From assembly GCA_034769895.1 (NCBI GenBank), contig CM068373.1, positions 199,434,134-199,498,133 on the forward strand: 64,000 bases of DNA, read 5' to 3'. The notes beneath the pieces were generated by a model. The model saw nothing but the letters and a program-made list of their open reading frames with translations. It was not told where the DNA came from and searched no databases. Positions 11,042 through 21,472 of this stretch are shown here, piece after piece. Origin of the DNA: Magicicada septendecula (Eukaryota > Arthropoda > Insecta > Hemiptera > Cicadidae). Position 1 is the stretch's first letter, and each line of letters begins with the position of its first letter. The translations under genes and the position numbers were made by a program.

Positions 11042-13849
11042 TAAATTTAGAAATTGCAGGTTTCTCTGTCTATTCCTCTCCCCCTCACTCTCTCTCTTTA
11101 CATTTTTTATTACAAAACGATGTGCTCCGTTAATTTTAGTTTAGGATTCTGCTGAAAAGTTACTCTACGAAAATCTGTCTGTGTCTATGTTGTTGTCCCC
11201 TTTAAGGAATGACTATTCCGTCTCTTTAGGTAACCATTCAATCTTAGCACATGGGATTTCGTAATGTATCAATCAGAACGACAATTCTAATTTTACCCTC
11301 TGTGGCGATGTCTGCACACGTTCACTACCGTGTGGTCTTAAACCATTGCCAAATCCCGTTACCATGCTGTCCATACTGTCCATAAAAAAATAATTTTTTT
11401 TCCATTAAAAAATAAATTAATTTGTCGAATACAAGTTACTGGACTGTAGTTAAGTAAGCGTGTGTTGACCTGCCTCTTCCTAACGGCATTCCCCTAGTCC
11501 TTCGGTTCCCTTTTTTAATCGTTGCAGATTAAAAAAGATTCCTATCTTACCTCAATAGAATTTGAAACATCACCTGTTGACTAACACTGCCTGTTCGCCA
11601 CATCACAAAGTCGTTGCAGGTTTTTATACTTTTAACGTTAGTAACATATACTACTGGAGAACCTCTTGAACTCTGCTAAGCTTTCTCATACCTTCTGGGA
11701 TACGTATTTCACAAATACTTTCTGACATACCACGTAAGCATTAAGTAACACCAATTTTGGGTAAGGAAACTCGATGTCTCACCACGTATGAAAGCAAACG
11801 TCAACAGTAGAGCCAGAGTTTGCTAACAAATCGTTGGAAACGATTAATTTTACGGGCACATTACCAACAGCAGCGAAAGCGTAAATTACAACATTCGACT
11901 CATTGTATAGAGTGCAGTTAAGCACAACTGGCGTTAAGCTTGTAGTAGAAGCGCCAGGCGCGATAACAGCTAACGTTTCGTAATATCGTTGTTATAAAAA
12001 TCAATATTCATAATATTTTCGTTTCTCCGAACCCTAGAGCTAGCTTTTGTGATAATTTCAAAGTTTTAAATGAAAAAGGATGCCAAAAAGCAAGCTCGAA
12101 TCGTAGCAGCAAACGGGTTATACCAAGATTACTGAAAAACTGCTGCAGTCGTTACCGAATATTGTGAACTCACGTTTCCTCTACAGTATCATTTTATTGT
12201 TATTATACTTTTTAACCTTGCGTTAGTACTGACATAAAGAAGGAGTTACTTGCAAACAACAAACAGATAAAGAAAGAGACGCGACTCTTTTTATGAACTA
12301 GTTTGCTCCATATTTAGGTATCTTTATATTTAAGAAGTCTTTAAACATTTTACCAGCAAAACACACTTATATGTTTGCTTATTGAAGGGTTGTAAATTTG
12401 GTATGTTTGGTCATATTTGCAATGTTTGGAATAAACCAAGGTTAGGTTAGTTATTTCGGACATAAAAACGTACGTATTTCGTATTACACACGTAATACAA
12501 TATGTCACCACAAGAGTATGGTATCCTTCTACTTATCTACTCTTCATAGGAATGTAATTTACCTGAAGTATTTTTTTAATATACCGTTAATGTTTTACAG
12601 CTGATAAGGGTGCAGATTAAGCAGATACACTCCGCTCACTATGATGACAAAACCTTGAGTTGGTAAAATATTTATGCACACTTACAGCAGATTGCATTCA
12701 CTTAATTGTAAAATATATGTTCTACACTGGATGTGTTAGCACACAAAGGGGAAGCTAACCGTAAGATCTAAAAATACGATATAAAATATTATAAAAATTG
12801 TTACTGATAAGAAAAATTGTTAAGGAAGGAAGAGTGCGAATCCAGTTGGAAGTAGATATAATTTGCAAATATTAAAATGATTAGAAGCAATTTTATTACG
12901 ATATAAATTATCGAGAACTATTTGTAATAAATATGTGGTTTTGCTATCATAGATTTGCAAATAAGTTTGTTTTTGACGTTTTGACGCACGTATTATTAAA
13001 ATCGTATTTATATCAAGACAATTATACGATAGGTTACAATTTATTTTTCTCAGTTTACAGAACATTACTTTAATAATCCAGATGACATAGATCAAAAGTA
13101 AACCTATTAGTTAGGTTTATTTTACACGAATTTTGTTTAAATATTACGTCTAAATGTCTGCTAACATTTTGTGCGACTTATGTATTTTATAAAGAAAAGC
13201 CATGTTAAAATCACATACCGTATCGCATACGAACCTAATAAATCAAATAGGAACCGCATGCAAATCATTAGAGTTTAAAAAAGGACAACTTATAAAGAGA
13301 ACTGCAGTAAAACATAATGAAAAAATTATGAGGATAATATTACATAGTCATTAAAGGGAAACAGTCGGAAGGTATGGAAATGCTGTGTTGGATCAAAACA
13401 TTCGACTTGCAAAGAATAAGGTCTGCTATTGAAATCTATTTTGAACTAGCCATTTTTTAGGTGGCGTCCGTCGTAAACTCTGAATCATGACTAACTAAGG
13501 CTATAGACTGCAGATTACAGACAACAGAGAACTAACTACACAAGTACATCATAAGACGTATAATGGTATGCACAGTCAAAATATCCGGGTAAAAGATCAT
13601 ATTACCGAGATAGCTAAAAAATAAAATAAAAGCAAGAAATCTAATTAGTATAAATAAGTGTTTGCTTTTTAATATTTTAAAGTAATGTAAACGACCACTA
13701 AGTGAAACTTATATTTAAGAAAACACCTTCTTGTGTGAGGTTTATCATAATATTTTTGTAATTTTTGCTTGTACAAATAACTCCCTTTATTATTCAAATC
13801 AATATTGTGCCGTAAAAAATAATTACAATCAAATATAACACAATTATAT
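11042..13849. other. AT-rich non-coding stretch
   Basis: No gene or element could be supported. A pyrimidine-rich run (about 11,060-11,101) follows the LTR fragment. Open frames are short, with AT-driven composition. Confidence 0.55.
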
Positions 13850-14330
13850 TGTTACGCCGGTTTTACGAATCGACGTATTGTACAGTGTAAACAAAATACA
13901 TTACCAACATTAGTCACAAGTAAAAAATTTGAAACAACAAGGCACTCACCTACAATAATACTATATAAATTTGTCCAAACGCAAAAAATAATTGTCAACT
14001 AGTAGAGTTCCACACAAATTATAACACAATAATCATTTTCCACTAATCAGAAAGAACCACTTGATCCGCACTCTACTACCTCGCCAGGTGTAACTGACTC
14101 ACTAAGCTGGCCGCTGTTGCTTGTATAGGTCCCGCAGATGTTCCAGAATAATTTTCCATTCTTTTGGCGACGTTCGAGAATAATTTGTGTAGTTACAAGT
14201 ACTCAAACAGTCTAGAGGGCATTTTACTGCACGGCCTTAACATAGACGCCGCACGCTGGGCTAATCGAGAAGAGTGTAGAAGGATGCTCTCGTGTCTTCG
14301 AAAGCGTTCTGCATTTGTTGTTGCATTAAT
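13850..14330 (-). repeat. Solo LTR or LTR fragment related to that at 15,917
   Basis: Starting TGTTACGCCGG, this reads as the reverse complement of the LTR at 15,917-16,403. Shared blocks include the stretch around CGTATTGTACAGTG, AGAGTTCC, the TCCGCACTCTAC region, and CCCGCAGATGTTCCAGAA against CCCGCAGAAGTTCCAGAA. The far end is diverged, so the right border is approximate. No internal sequence adjoins it. Confidence 0.65.
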
Positions 14331-15490
14331 AACTTTTTCAGTTTTAAAAACAAAACTAGAGTGAACTTTTAGATATACCTTTGAAAGTGTCCAGCGATTT
14401 TGTTTTGTTTCCCCAACAGCTGCAAAACACTGATATTTTTATTTTATGGCCAGACGGTAAAATTACGTAGACCCAATATACGGGGAAACGGTGATTGGTT
14501 TATTATTAGCGTATTACTGTTAGCCAAAATTAAGACATTGAATATGCAATAACGTGTGCGTTAAAGATTTATTGTTCTTCTTTTCATACATCAGGAGAGA
14601 AAGACGGAGAGAGAGAGGAACAGAAAAGAGTGATGTTTCTTAAACACAAGCATGCTGCCCATTAATGAGAGAGCCTTAGAATATGTGTCTGTGACAATAA
14701 CCATATTATTGTAGTTGGCTGTGAAAGGACAAAAATTTCGTTGTGACAACTAATTAAACGTGTGCTAACCTAAATGTGTGTTACAATTGCTGATGAAACA
14801 ACAAACTTTACGAGTGCCGTAAAGCAGTGTTTTTATGCACAAGCTGCAGTATTTGGAGGTTAGCGACATTTGCCTACGGCAACTTTTGTGGACAGGTTTT
14901 GCGCACAACGACACTCAGTGCATGTTTTGTAGGCGCGACACACAAGCAGAAGGAGATATATTGAAGCGTTTTGCAGCTGAATCAGTGACTTTGTTTACAG
15001 AGTGGTCGTGTTTGGTTTTACGTGTCAACAGAGATTTATGTAAATTCAGTATTTCATGTTGCCCATATTGGCACACAGATGGTAGTGTTCGGTTCCGCAT
15101 TGTAATAAAGTAAAAACAAACCTTAACAAACAACATCAGTGAGCTGTACTGAACTACCGTTACCGTTACAGCTTTGAGTAATTGACGCCATTGGCCTTAC
15201 AATCACAGGGAATATGTAAGCCCGCTGATACTAGAAAATGAATTGCAAGATAAATAGGTACTTTAATGAATAACTAGAGTCTCATTACAATACTCACTCA
15301 AAAGTATCCAAATTCTGAGAATTCAACCTCTTACGTTTGATTCCAATAAAATTGAAATATTGACTGAAATACACAAACTAATATATCTAACGTATCTAAC
15401 GTAAAGTATTTCGTTCTTTCAAAATAACATTTTGACAATTTATTTTTTATTTTTATTTCATTGTTATCTTCGTCAGAAAAACATAACATT
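14331..15490. other. Non-coding stretch with no assigned feature
   Basis: Contains a purine-rich run near 14,593-14,640 and a moderately GC-rich part at 14,820-15,110 with open frames on both strands that overlap each other. Neither frame matches a family I recognise. Confidence 0.45.
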
Positions 15491-15491
15491 T

Positions 15492-15509
15492 CACACACAC
15501 ACACACACG

Positions 15510-15553
<44 letters not shown>
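15492..15553. repeat. (CA)n microsatellite with a short (CG)n interruption
   Basis: About 60 bp of CA dinucleotides interrupted by a CGCGCGCG stretch near 15,508-15,518. It creates a long cysteine/valine-rich open frame on the minus strand that is not a gene. Confidence 0.95.
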
Positions 15554-15555
<2 letters not shown>

Positions 15556-15916
15556 TAATGTAATATAAAACATAAACTAATCAAATGAAATATATTTTCT
15601 GAAATCAGATTTTTGTCTACTGATTAGTCCTACTAATTCATGAGTCAGTGCTGGGCAACTATTATCAGATTGTAAGAAACTACTTCCTAGATCACCATGT
15701 TAACGTTTCGATTTGTAACATTCGACTTGCCATAGTTCTTCCCATGTTATTGCTCTCTGGTCAGATATTAAAGAGAATTTTAAGAATTACACTTTAAATA
15801 ATAGTGTCAAATATGGAAGTGAAACTTTAACGATGAGATAATATAATATCTTTAATATAAAATCATCCATACACCCACCCTAGTACAAAAAATGTTATCC
15901 AGCAAAACTTTGATAT

Positions 15917-16403
15917 TGTTACGACAATTACGTAACACTCTCGAAATATCGAGAACGTCCTTCCACCCGGTTTTTGGCTACCCGATCAGGTCCAGCATCT
16001 CTGTCAAGGACGAAAAATGTACCTTCCAGACTGTTCGAGTGCTTGCTAAATACCCAAATTATGCTGGCACGCCGGTAAATTAATTCTGGAACTTCTGCGG
16101 GATCTATATAGGCATTCACGGCCGGCCTTTTTAGTTAGTTACACCTCCAATGTTGTAGAGTGTGGATAAAGTGATTGTTGCGGATTAGTGAAAAGCAATT
16201 ATTTTTTTACATTAAGTGCGGAACTCTAATAGTTGACTTTATTATTGCGGGTAGACAAATTTAACTTGAATTATTGTATGAGAGTGGGTTGTTGATTTCA
16301 AGTTGTTATTTATGACTGATTAAAGCTGGTAATTAGTGACTACATTAGTGTCTGTATTCTGTTTCCACTGTACAATACGACGATCCGTGAGACCGTCGTA
16401 ACA
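15917..16403 (+). repeat. Solo LTR with target-site duplication
   Basis: A complete LTR of 487 bp starting TGTTACGACAATTACG and ending GAGACCGTCGTAACA. Termini are 9-bp inverted repeats (TGTTACGAC/GTCGTAACA). It is flanked on both sides by ATAT (15,913-15,916 and 16,404-16,407), the 4-bp target duplication expected for Gypsy-type integration. It has a TATATA-type box near 16,107. Its last 40 bp resemble the Gypsy B LTR end, but the body differs, so it is a sister family. A solo LTR with matching flanks is the usual product of recombination between the two LTRs of one insertion. Confidence 0.88.
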
Positions 16404-16407
16404 ATAT

Positions 16408-17010
16408 GTTGTATAAAGATTGAGTCAGACGCCTACGTACACCTAATTTCCACTCATACGGTTATAAAACAGTCAGTTTGTTCGTTACATTTGACAATAT
16501 AACGTAATTATTTCAGAGTATAACAGCGTTAAGTTTACTTTCGCTGCGGCAGGTGTGAATCAAATTGTATGCTAATTTTGAGGTTAAACATAGAAGAAGA
16601 ACATGTAGTAAGCGCGAACAATATCTTGTCTGCGTAATGTTATTGCGAAATGTTCCTGTCGGTTTTACTGTCCTACTTTCGGCGATAACATTGTTGTCAT
16701 CAGTGTTAGTTAAACGTTAGCACCGAAAGAAAACAAGTAATTTGCTACAGCTGTGAAAAACCAAAACCCCGCACTCGTTTGTTTTTCGAATCCTTTTCAC
16801 TGAATATATTCCGTTATTTTGTAAAAGACTGGGTATTGTCAACAGACCTATATGTTTTTATAATAATATTGTTTAGGACATTTTATCCTTCATCATGATT
16901 TCTGGAGTCAACTGCCTGGCTTACGTTTTCAGTTAATCTGGCTAGGTCTGAACGACTTTAAAATAATGCCTAGTTAATTATCAAGTTTTTCTTTTACTTG
17001 ATTTTGATTG
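16408..17010. other. Non-coding stretch
   Basis: No open frame or repeat family was recognised between the solo LTR and the LINE fragment. Confidence 0.5.
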
Positions 17011-17260
17011 TACGCCTTATTATAGAGGTATAAATTTGATAAATACAACTTGAAAGTTATGTGGAATAATTATGAATGAAAGATTTTGTTCTATCTCGGA
17101 CACCTTACTACTTAACGAACAGACTGGATTTCGTAAGGGTCAATTTTTCTTTGATAACGTATTCTCTTTGAAAACATTGACTGAGAAAAGGAAAAACCAT
17201 AAAACGTTTTCTTCAAAGAAGCTGATAACAGCTAATTTCAATATTCCTTAACAATCTATT
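17011..17260 (+). mobile_element. LINE reverse transcriptase fragment
   Basis: Translation shows YRGINLINTT followed by MNERFCSISDTLLLNEQTGF and RKGQFFFDNVFSLKTLTEKR. These are the LINE RT blocks usually seen as NYRGISLLNTTYKLY, LLLEQNGFRKGRS and D..F.LK...EKR. An RT core such as this copies element RNA at a nicked target. The fragment covers only about 80 residues, has lost both ends and contains internal stops and small frame changes. The second fragment, at 18,095, covers the same RT region and belongs to the same or a close family. Confidence 0.75.
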
Positions 17261-18094
17261 GTTGACAACACTGTGACACTTTGATTTCTAACGATAATGA
17301 TATTATAAGAATTTTATCATAACTATTGGATCAAGGAAATATAAGTATCAATTTTATCAACTCATTAACTCGAAACTAACGTTTTGTAATAGGGCGGAGT
17401 TGTAAACTGGCAAGACAAACCTAACAGCAGAAAAGTCGTAGTACAGAAAGTTGAGTTCGTGTCGGGTATGTAAATCATGTACGTTTCTTGCTTAAATACG
17501 TACAGAATTATTTAACCCAGTGCAAGCAAACACGTCTTTGACTGTTCCTTTGGTAGCATTTATTCTTATTATATTTCCGTGGAAATAACCACTGTTCGTG
17601 GGATAAAACAAGTCTATTTCAAAAGGCAAATGCTAATGTTATACATTACAGAGCGTTTCGTATACTTGAAAAAAGTTGTTGGATTACTACACTTTCCTGT
17701 TTATTGTTTATTTATAAATAAAGATAATTATTTATTTTGCACGCTTTTTACTGCCGTCAAAGATATTTTGAGAAACGGCTTTTATTTAATGTATTTTTTT
17801 CTTTATTGGCATATGTATTCTTTTGATTTTTGTGATAAAACAAATTTTAATTTATTAACGAAAACAATATAGGAAAAGAATGGAGTAATATACAAAATAT
17901 TTTGGAGAAGCTGAGTAATAATGTAATTTAAAAGACACGAGTAAATACTGGGAAAAGAGGTTTAAAAACATGAAACGAAAAGACACAGCAAACCTTCCGA
18001 GACAGGCAATCGGCTTATCGACTTTAGAAAACAATTATAGGTAAACATTTATAAGTAGAAATGCAATGCTTGAAATACATTATGCGGGAAGCGC
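17261..18094. other. AT-rich non-coding stretch
   Basis: Nothing recognised; the open frame at 17,579-17,872 is AT-driven and aromatic-rich without a motif. Confidence 0.5.
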
Positions 18095-18820
18095 ATGACA
18101 TATCACGGGATTGGTTTATTACGAATATAGAGTACGACAGCCACGGACCTCAAGTGGTAGCATACAAGTTAATGAACTGTCTCAAACAAGAAGAGACGGA
18201 GACAGTATATTGAATGTGATTGATAAAGACAAATGGATGGAGCATTACAGAAACTACGGTATGACCTTGCCTTTCCCAGGATGTTGCAGGAGACAGAAGA
18301 GGGGACACATAACATTTGACGACCTAAAAGTTGAACTATCATCCACGAAGAATCGGAAAGCAGCTGATTTAGATGGCAACAATTAAGAACTGATAAAATC
18401 CTCTTATACATTATTCAAGTTTATAGTTTTACATTTGCTGAATATGTGCTGAAGGATATGTAGTATCCCGGGTGAATAGAGACTAGCCAAATATATTTCT
18501 GTTTTTAAGAAAGGTGATAGAACTGTGCTATTAAATTATATAGACATGTGCTTGATAAATGCAACTTACAAGTTATATGGAAAATTATTAATGAAGAACT
18601 TATTTCTATTTCGGATATTTTACTATTGACGAACAGGCAGGATTTCGTGAGGACCGACCTTGCTTTGATGACGTATTAATAAAATGAGTGTGGAAACATT
18701 TAGGTTTTGCCTGATACACAGAAAAACGTAAAACAATAAAGGAAAATAAGGTGGACACTTTAATCAAGGGCATTTCCTTCGACTGTGTGTCAGGGGCGTG
18801 CCATGCCATTAGAAGAAAAT
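18095..18820 (+). mobile_element. LINE reverse transcriptase fragment
   Basis: The first part reads DKDKWMEHYRNYG, then ITFDDLKVELSSTKNRKAADLDG, matching the LINE block normally written LKNRKAPGLDGI. Further on come RLAKYISVFKKGDR (LINE: W..A.VIPLFKKGD), NATYKLYGK, a DILLL...QDF region and a remnant of the catalytic AFID...AFD block near 18,770-18,800. It covers the N-terminal RT region and overlaps in content with the piece at 17,011. Several stops and frame changes break it. Clade not resolved; the motifs fit several insect LINE groups. Confidence 0.75.
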
Positions 18821-19430
18821 TGGATTGTTGTACCTAAGGAAAATTTAACAGAGAATGAATTGTTATTACTTTCAGTTGAATAAGCGTCCATTTTTTAAAT
18901 TAAATTGTATTTAGGTAAACAGTAAAGTAACTGGCAAAATTGTTTTTGCATTAACTTACCTTTTAAAATAATACTAATCTTTGGCAGTCGTTCAACAGCC
19001 ATTAAACAGTGTTGTTTGTTTTACATGTATGAGTAAATCAGATGTGCATGCAGGTCTGAAACAACGCATTATTATTAATTATATTGCGAAAATTTTAAAG
19101 CATCATAAACTTATAAAAATTAAAAGATAGTTTGGTAAAGAGAACGTTGTTGCACATCGTTCTATAAATTAAACCTTATATAAATTAAGCTTCTATAAAT
19201 GAATTAAAGCTTACAAATATGGCCTTAAACGTATTGAGAACGACCTACGAGAACCCGTACTATCACAGTTTTGAACACCGATTACAGTAGAAATGACTGG
19301 CAGGATCAACACATTTGGTCAAAATGATCGTATGATCACGGTGGGGACTACTGCTTCAACCAGACACGTGGGCACGTGGTTAATTCAATATTGGCAAAAT
19401 GTGTAAATAAATTGGGGCTTTTAACAGCCA

Positions 19431-19972
19431 GTTGTCACTACTGATGAAACCTGGATACACCATTTCACCCCAGAGGCCAAATAGAATTCGTAGAGTACCA
19501 CAATCCTTTAACTCAAATGCAAAAATAAGCAGAAACCACTTTAGCAGCACAAAATTATAGTTTAATTCTTTTGGAAAATGAGGGACGTAATTACAATTGG
19601 TTTTCTAACAAAAGACGCAACTAGAAAAGCTAAATATTAATCCAGACATTTATCCAAAGTAAGCATGAAAACGTCAGCATTCTGTTTGTCTATAACAGTA
19701 TAATGCGCGTCGCCACTCTACAATTCGAAAATTAAAGTAAGCCATTCTTCCCCATCCGCCTTGCTTCTCTGACCATTTTGCTCTCCGACTTTTATCTGTT
19801 TGGACTCTTAAGAGAGGTGTAAAACGGAAAAAGTTTCGTTCTAATGATGAATCATCCAAGTTGTTCGAATGAGTGTGCTTCCTCTGGCAGCATTTTCTTT
19901 TCAAGGCGTGTCAGCTACAGGGAAGACAGCACCAATGCATTCAAAAGGAGAGAGGTTTTGTTGGAAAATAAA
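19431..19972 (+). pseudogene. mariner-type transposase fossil
   Basis: The translation begins VTTDETWIHHFTPEAK, the mariner block with the first catalytic aspartate (VTGDETWVHHY.PE.K). Next comes FFWKMRDVITIGFLTKDATRKAKY, equivalent to VFWD..G...IDFLP.G.TI.A.YY. The HDNARPH block is eroded. Then LTILLSDFYLFGLL matches LAPSDYHLFGPL with the third catalytic aspartate, followed by KRKKFRSNDES (KGKRFSSDEEV). The end resembles the C-terminal Trp/Cys-Ile region of mariners. About 180 residues of a normal transposase of about 340 remain, with frame changes and stops. The DNA-binding N-terminus and terminal inverted repeats were not found, so the copy is dead and old. Confidence 0.78.
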
Positions 19973-20183
19973 TGTACATAAATTACAATTGTTATATCAC
20001 TTTTTGAAAAAAAGTACATTTTCATTTAAATTTGAACACTACTGGTATCATTCATTATCTTCTCCTCTGACTTCGTGCCATATTTCTATTGTAGCGTCTT
20101 GATTTGAATTCTATTCACTTTTAGTTTATTACAGGTTATATTTAAACTTAGTTTACAAAGAATTACTTTGTGTATTCATACAT

Positions 20184-20296
20184 ATTTGTATATTTGTATG
20201 TTTGTATATTTGTATGTTTGTGTATTTGTGTATTTGTGTATTTGTATTTTGTACATTTGTATGTTTGTATATTTGTGTATTTGTATATTTGTATAT
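20184..20296. repeat. Imperfect (TTTGTRTA)n tandem repeat
   Basis: About 110 bp of TTTGTATA/TTTGTATG/TTTGTGTA units with an 8-bp period, directly readable. Confidence 0.9.
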
Positions 20297-20875
20297 ATCA
20301 TAGCTAAGGTATGACCAATGTATATTATGTTTTCCAAATGCTCTCTACACTCTTCAATAGGTCTTCTATTAAATACAGTTTTCTAAAAGTTATGTCCCGT
20401 AATATATATGTAGATTTTGTAGTCAGTGTGTTGCTAAATATATTTCAGGTTATTTACTTTTCATTTGAGGGTCTGTGTTAAATATCTGTTCGTAATTTAA
20501 TAAAGGGTAACCCCAGCTCCTGTTGGACAAGGGGAGGATGGTAATATCATCTCCTCAAATTTGCCAAAGGCGGCAGTTTAAGTGAAATTTGTCGCCTACC
20601 TGTAAGACTGATTAAGGAAACGTAAACTTGATTGTTGCTTCCAGCCAAGCTAAAGGCGGTAATTTTGCCTGACACAGAATGTTCGAAACTTAATAAACCA
20701 AATTACAATTAATAACTTTAGATAGATAAATACGTTCCCCTTCAAGTTTGATTAACTTTGTAAATTATTGTACAAGTGTTAGACATACTATACTTTATGT
20801 TTTACGTGTAGCAATACTCTAGGACCATTAATAAATATACTGCAACGTTACAAGTATTATAAAGTAAATGAGTAC
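20297..20875. other. Non-coding stretch with a GC-richer patch
   Basis: Between 20,500 and 20,690 the sequence is less AT-rich and has two copies of AAAGGCGGYARTTT (near 20,564 and 20,652). No family was recognised; it may be a decayed short repeat element. Confidence 0.4.
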
Positions 20876-21403
20876 TGTTACGACGGTCTACTCGATCGTC
20901 GTAGGTACAGTGAAAAAAAAATACAAGACACCAATTAAGTCACTAATCAAACCTTTAATTTTTACAGTTAAACAGTTCGTAATTAACAACACACTCTCTA
21001 CAACAAATCAAATAAAAATTGTTCACACGCAATAAAATCTCCACTAAAATTAAACACAATTGTATTACAATTACACCGTCCAATTATAAAACGCAACACT
21101 TCACTAATAACTACTTGAACGTACACAGTAATAACTCGAAACGCTCTGTAAATATATCGCACTAATATAGAACTGAACGTCGTTGAGTACTGGTATTTAT
21201 ACCGCCCCAAATTACTAGACGATTCGATAGCGCCAGTATAGTTACGACGTAATTACTTCCGGTCTTGACACATTCCGTGCGCCCGAGCGAAGTCTGGCAC
21301 AGTGTAGAAAATGCGTCAACAAGCACGTACGCCACACATGTTACATTCCGGATCACTCTGGAACATTCGATAAACACGTAGATTGTTTTGTGATGTCGTA
21401 ACA
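20876..21403 (-). repeat. 3' LTR of Gypsy B
   Basis: A 528-bp copy with 9-bp terminal inverted repeats. On the minus strand a TATAAATA box (21,194-21,201) is followed about 27 bp later by a TTCAGTT initiator, a typical arthropod LTR promoter. It contains about 14 bp near 21,330 that are absent from its partner at 25,876. Confidence 0.92.
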
Positions 21404-21472
21404 CTACCACTCCTTAAGCCTGTTCGTCCCGAACTCGCAACCCGTCTCTGAAGTAGTACTTTACCAGGCGAT

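Noticed and set aside
14835-15136. Overlapping 92- and 73-codon frames on opposite strands
   Set aside because: Each could be a shadow of the other; no domain, splice context or repeat identity was found.
15331-15573. Cys/Val-rich open frame on the minus strand
   Set aside because: It is made by the (CA)n microsatellite.
19674-19904. Minus-strand open frame in the mariner region
   Set aside because: It is antisense to the mariner transposase fossil, which has clear motifs on the plus strand.
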